A DNA stretch of 64,000 bases from assembly GCF_012271765.1 (NCBI RefSeq), contig NZ_VRKO01000015.1, positions 147,512 through 211,511 on the forward strand, given 5' to 3'. The stretch is from Erwinia rhapontici (lineage in GTDB: Bacteria; Pseudomonadota; Gammaproteobacteria; Enterobacterales; Enterobacteriaceae). Of the stretch, positions 61,843-64,000 are shown one piece after another. Position numbers and translations under genes: made by a program. How positions within the stretch are numbered: the stretch's first letter is position 1; every line of letters begins with the position of its first letter. A model generated the notes under the pieces. That model made no database searches. It was not told the origin of the DNA and was given only the letters and a program-made list of their open reading frames with translations.

Positions 61843-62463
61843 ATGACAACCCCTTCTTTTGACAGCGTTGAAGCGCAAGCAAGTTACGGTATCGGTTTAC
61901 AGGTCGGTCAACAGTTGCAGGAATCTGGTTTGCAGGGTCTGCTGCCGGAAGCACTGCTGGCAGGTCTGCGCGATGCGCTGGAAGGGAATGCCCCGTCCGT
62001 TCCTGTTGATGTGGTTCACCGTGCCCTGCGTGAAGTTCACGAGCGCGCTGAAGCGGTCCGTCAGGAGCGTCAGAAGGCCATGGCAGTTGAAGGTCAGAAG
62101 TTCCTGGAAGATAACGCGCAGCGTGAAGGCGTCAGCAGCACCGAGACCGGTTTACAGTTCAGCGTTCTGACTCAGGGCGAGGGCGCAATCCCATCCCGTC
62201 AGGACCGTGTACGCGTACACTACACCGGTAAACTGATCGACGGCAGCGTGTTCGACAGCTCCGTACAGCGTGGCGAACCGGCTGAGTTCCCGGTAAGTGG
62301 CGTGATCCCTGGCTGGATCGAAGCACTGACTCTGATGCCAGTGGGTTCCAAATGGGAACTGGTGATCCCTCACAACCTCGCTTACGGCGAGCGCGGAGCG
62401 GGTGCATCCATCCCACCATTCAGCACCCTGGTGTTTGAAGTGGAACTGCTGGAAATTCTGTAA
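61843..62463 (+). CDS. fklB: FKBP-type peptidyl-prolyl isomerase FklB (FKBP22)
   Basis: A 206-residue cytosolic prolyl isomerase that dimerises by its N-terminal helices ([20 protein letters not shown] onward, about 1-95). The FKBP domain at the C-terminus holds [32 protein letters not shown] and [23 protein letters not shown] 61843 follows GAAAGGA; upstream in-frame ATGs from 61708 lack homology. Confidence 0.95.
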   Translation: MTTPSFDSVEAQASYGIGLQVGQQLQESGLQGLLPEALLAGLRDALEGNAPSVPVDVVHRALREVHERAEAVRQERQKAMAVEGQKFLEDNAQREGVSSTETGLQFSVLTQGEGAIPSRQDRVRVHYTGKLIDGSVFDSSVQRGEPAEFPVSGVIPGWIEALTLMPVGSKWELVIPHNLAYGERGAGASIPPFSTLVFEVELLEIL

Positions 62464-62470
62464 GTCCTGC

Positions 62471-62504
62471 GGCACGCCCGTCACTGACATGCGTCGGGCG
62501 TGCC
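62471..62504. terminator. Hairpin between convergent fklB and cpdB
   Basis: GGCACGCCCG 62471-62480 pairs with CGGGCGTGCC 62495-62504, a 10-bp stem between the two stops. A few T follow on the plus strand. Confidence 0.6.
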
Positions 62505-62510
62505 TCGTTG

Positions 62511-64000
62511 TTACGGTTTTAACTGATACACCGCAAAACCAATCTCATCCGTTCCCACCTGCTTCATCGGATATTGCCCATGGCTGCGAATAAACGCAGC
62601 GGCTTTTTCTCCCGTTGCCGTTTCAAACCGAATATCCAGCGGTGTACTGCTGTGAATCGGTGCCAGTCGCCAGTTATTATCAGCCTGGGGTTTCACTTCT
62701 CCCTTTTCCTTTGTTTGCGCACCAATATAGGCCGCCAGCACCGCCCGGTTCTCATCCGGCGAAGCGAAAGCAATCTGTTTATCCCCGGTTCCGGCAAATT
62801 TCCCGCCATAAGCACGATAGTTATTGGTGGCGATCAGGAAGGTTGCCTTCGGGTCGATCGGTTTACCGTTAAACGTCAGATGGCGAATGCGTGAGGCCTG
62901 GTTATTGATCAAGCCGCACTCAGCGTCATAGCGTGCAGGCTGCGTAACGTCAATCTGGTAGTCCACCCCATCAATCACATCAAAGTTATAGGTGCGGAAA
63001 TCCCAGTTGATCAGTGACTGCGGTTTGCTGCTATGAACATCAATCTGATTGAACTGCCCGGCAGAGCACTCCAGCCACTGTTTCACCTGTTCCCCGGTCG
63101 CCTTCACCACCACCAGCGTATTCGGATAGAGGTAGAGATCGGCGGCATTACGGAACGTAAGCTGCCCCTTATCCACCTCGACATAGCTGGCCGGATCGTT
63201 TTTACGGCCACCGGCTTTAAACGGTGCAGCGGCGGCCAGTACCGGCAGATGCGCAAGGTCAGGGTCACCCTGAATAAAGTGTTCGGTATAGGCGCGCTGG
63301 GCGTTATTGACGATCTGGACGGTCGGATCGTCTTGTACCAGCGACAAATAGCTGGCCATTACATCCGCTGATTTGCCGATGGGCTGGCTGACAAATTCCC
63401 GTGTGGCAGCATGATCGGCCGCCAGCACGCTGACCAGCGCTGGATCTTCGGGGGCCAGAGACTGCTTCGCGACTTTGTCATAAACCGGACGCGCTTCAGC
63501 ACGTGCGCTGCTCACCTGCCAGCGGCCAGCGTCATTGTTCAGTACCAGATCGACCACGCCCAGGTGATCGCCCCACATGCCAGGCATCACGGCTGGAATG
63601 CCGTTCAGCGTTCCCCGGGAGATGTCTGCACCTTTGATATTGGCAAAGTCAGCACTGGGGAACACGGCGTGCGCGTGACCAAACATAATGGCATCAATGC
63701 CCGGCACCTGGCTTAAGTAGTAAACCGAGTTTTCAGCCAGTGCGTGATAAGGTTCGCTGGAGAGCCCGGAGTGAGGGATCGCAACAACAATATCCGCTCC
63801 CTCCTTGCGCATTTGCGGCACCCATTTCTTCGCCGTTGCTGTGATATCGTCAACGGTCACTTTGCCCGTCAGATTGGTTTTATCCCAGGTCATGATCTGC
63901 GGTGGCACGAAGCCGATATAGCCGACCTTCAGGGTATGTGTTTTGCCATCACGGTCGCGGACATCAACGGCCTTAATCAGATAAGGGGTAAACAGCGGCT
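62511..64000 (-). CDS. cpdB: 2',3'-cyclic-nucleotide 2'-phosphodiesterase/3'-nucleotidase (partial)
   Basis: The N-terminal part lies beyond the right edge; about 496 codons are visible and the frame stays open to 64000 ([21 protein letters not shown] precedes the first internal ATG). CpdB is a periplasmic enzyme that releases nucleosides from 2',3'-cyclic nucleotides and 3'-nucleotides. Visible metal-site motifs are [15 protein letters not shown] and [11 protein letters not shown], from the metallophosphatase domain. The 5'-nucleotidase C-terminal domain holds [23 protein letters not shown] and [13 protein letters not shown]. Confidence 0.93.
   Translation of the reverse strand, partial: PLFTPYLIKAVDVRDRDGKTHTLKVGYIGFVPPQIMTWDKTNLTGKVTVDDITATAKKWVPQMRKEGADIVVAIPHSGLSSEPYHALAENSVYYLSQVPGIDAIMFGHAHAVFPSADFANIKGADISRGTLNGIPAVMPGMWGDHLGVVDLVLNNDAGRWQVSSARAEARPVYDKVAKQSLAPEDPALVSVLAADHAATREFVSQPIGKSADVMASYLSLVQDDPTVQIVNNAQRAYTEHFIQGDPDLAHLPVLAAAAPFKAGGRKNDPASYVEVDKGQLTFRNAADLYLYPNTLVVVKATGEQVKQWLECSAGQFNQIDVHSSKPQSLINWDFRTYNFDVIDGVDYQIDVTQPARYDAECGLINNQASRIRHLTFNGKPIDPKATFLIATNNYRAYGGKFAGTGDKQIAFASPDENRAVLAAYIGAQTKEKGEVKPQADNNWRLAPIHSSTPLDIRFETATGEKAAAFIRSHGQYPMKQVGTDEIGFAVYQLKP

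Overview
The window is a contiguous piece of an enterobacterial chromosome (order Enterobacterales). Gene order follows the E. coli 94-95.5 min region: yjdC-dsbD-dcuA-aspA-fxsA-groES-groEL-yjeI-epmB-efp-ecnAB-blc-frdDCBA-epmA-mscM-psd-rsgA-orn-tRNA-Gly-datA-queG-nnr-tsaE-amiB-mutL-miaA-hfq-hflXKC-yjeT-purA-nsrR-rnr-rlmB-bsmA-yjfP-rpsF-priB-rpsR-rplI-ytfB-fklB-cpdB. Protein details (an AmiB with two LysM repeats, a MutL ending LKHE, no cutA before dsbD, no ampC or sugE beside frd) fit a relative of Escherichia better than Escherichia itself. Erwiniaceae (Erwinia/Pantoea) is my best guess, but the family cannot be fixed by reading alone.

Region 1 (1-9460) is accessory. It holds the tail of a DeoR-type regulator, a fructose-6-phosphate aldolase, a divergent MFS exporter/LysR pair, a Fur-box-preceded TonB siderophore receptor, a secreted SH3-like protein with a small membrane protein, and a lone ImpA_N/VasL-type protein of the type VI secretion kind. 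The stretch ends at tRNA-Phe. Its last 17 bases, 3' flank and terminator are duplicated 167 bp away, with five back-to-back hairpins between the copies. This is the most unusual structure in the window.

Region 2 (9461-18010) holds disulfide-relay, anaerobic C4-dicarboxylate and chaperonin genes: a TetR-type regulator, dsbD, dcuA, aspA with a perfect CRP site upstream, fxsA, and groESL behind a sigma-32 promoter. Region 3 (18011-22865) is an inserted chaperone-usher operon of Yhc type with two DUF1120 subunits. Region 4 (23218-37111) carries the EF-P modification genes (epmB, efp, epmA), the entericidin pair, blc, fumarate reductase, mscM-psd, rsgA and orn.

Region 5 (37231-38180) holds three identical tRNA-Gly genes, the third split off by about 300 bp with its own terminator and promoter context, followed by a DnaA-box cluster that matches the position of datA. 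Region 6 (38181-64000) is core information processing: tRNA modification (queG, tsaE, miaA), mismatch repair (mutL), septal amidase (amiB), Hfq, HflX/HflKC, purA, nsrR, RNase R, rlmB, the S6-PriB-S18-L9 operon, and envelope genes running into a truncated cpdB. Several palindromic, REP-like intergenic elements are scattered here.
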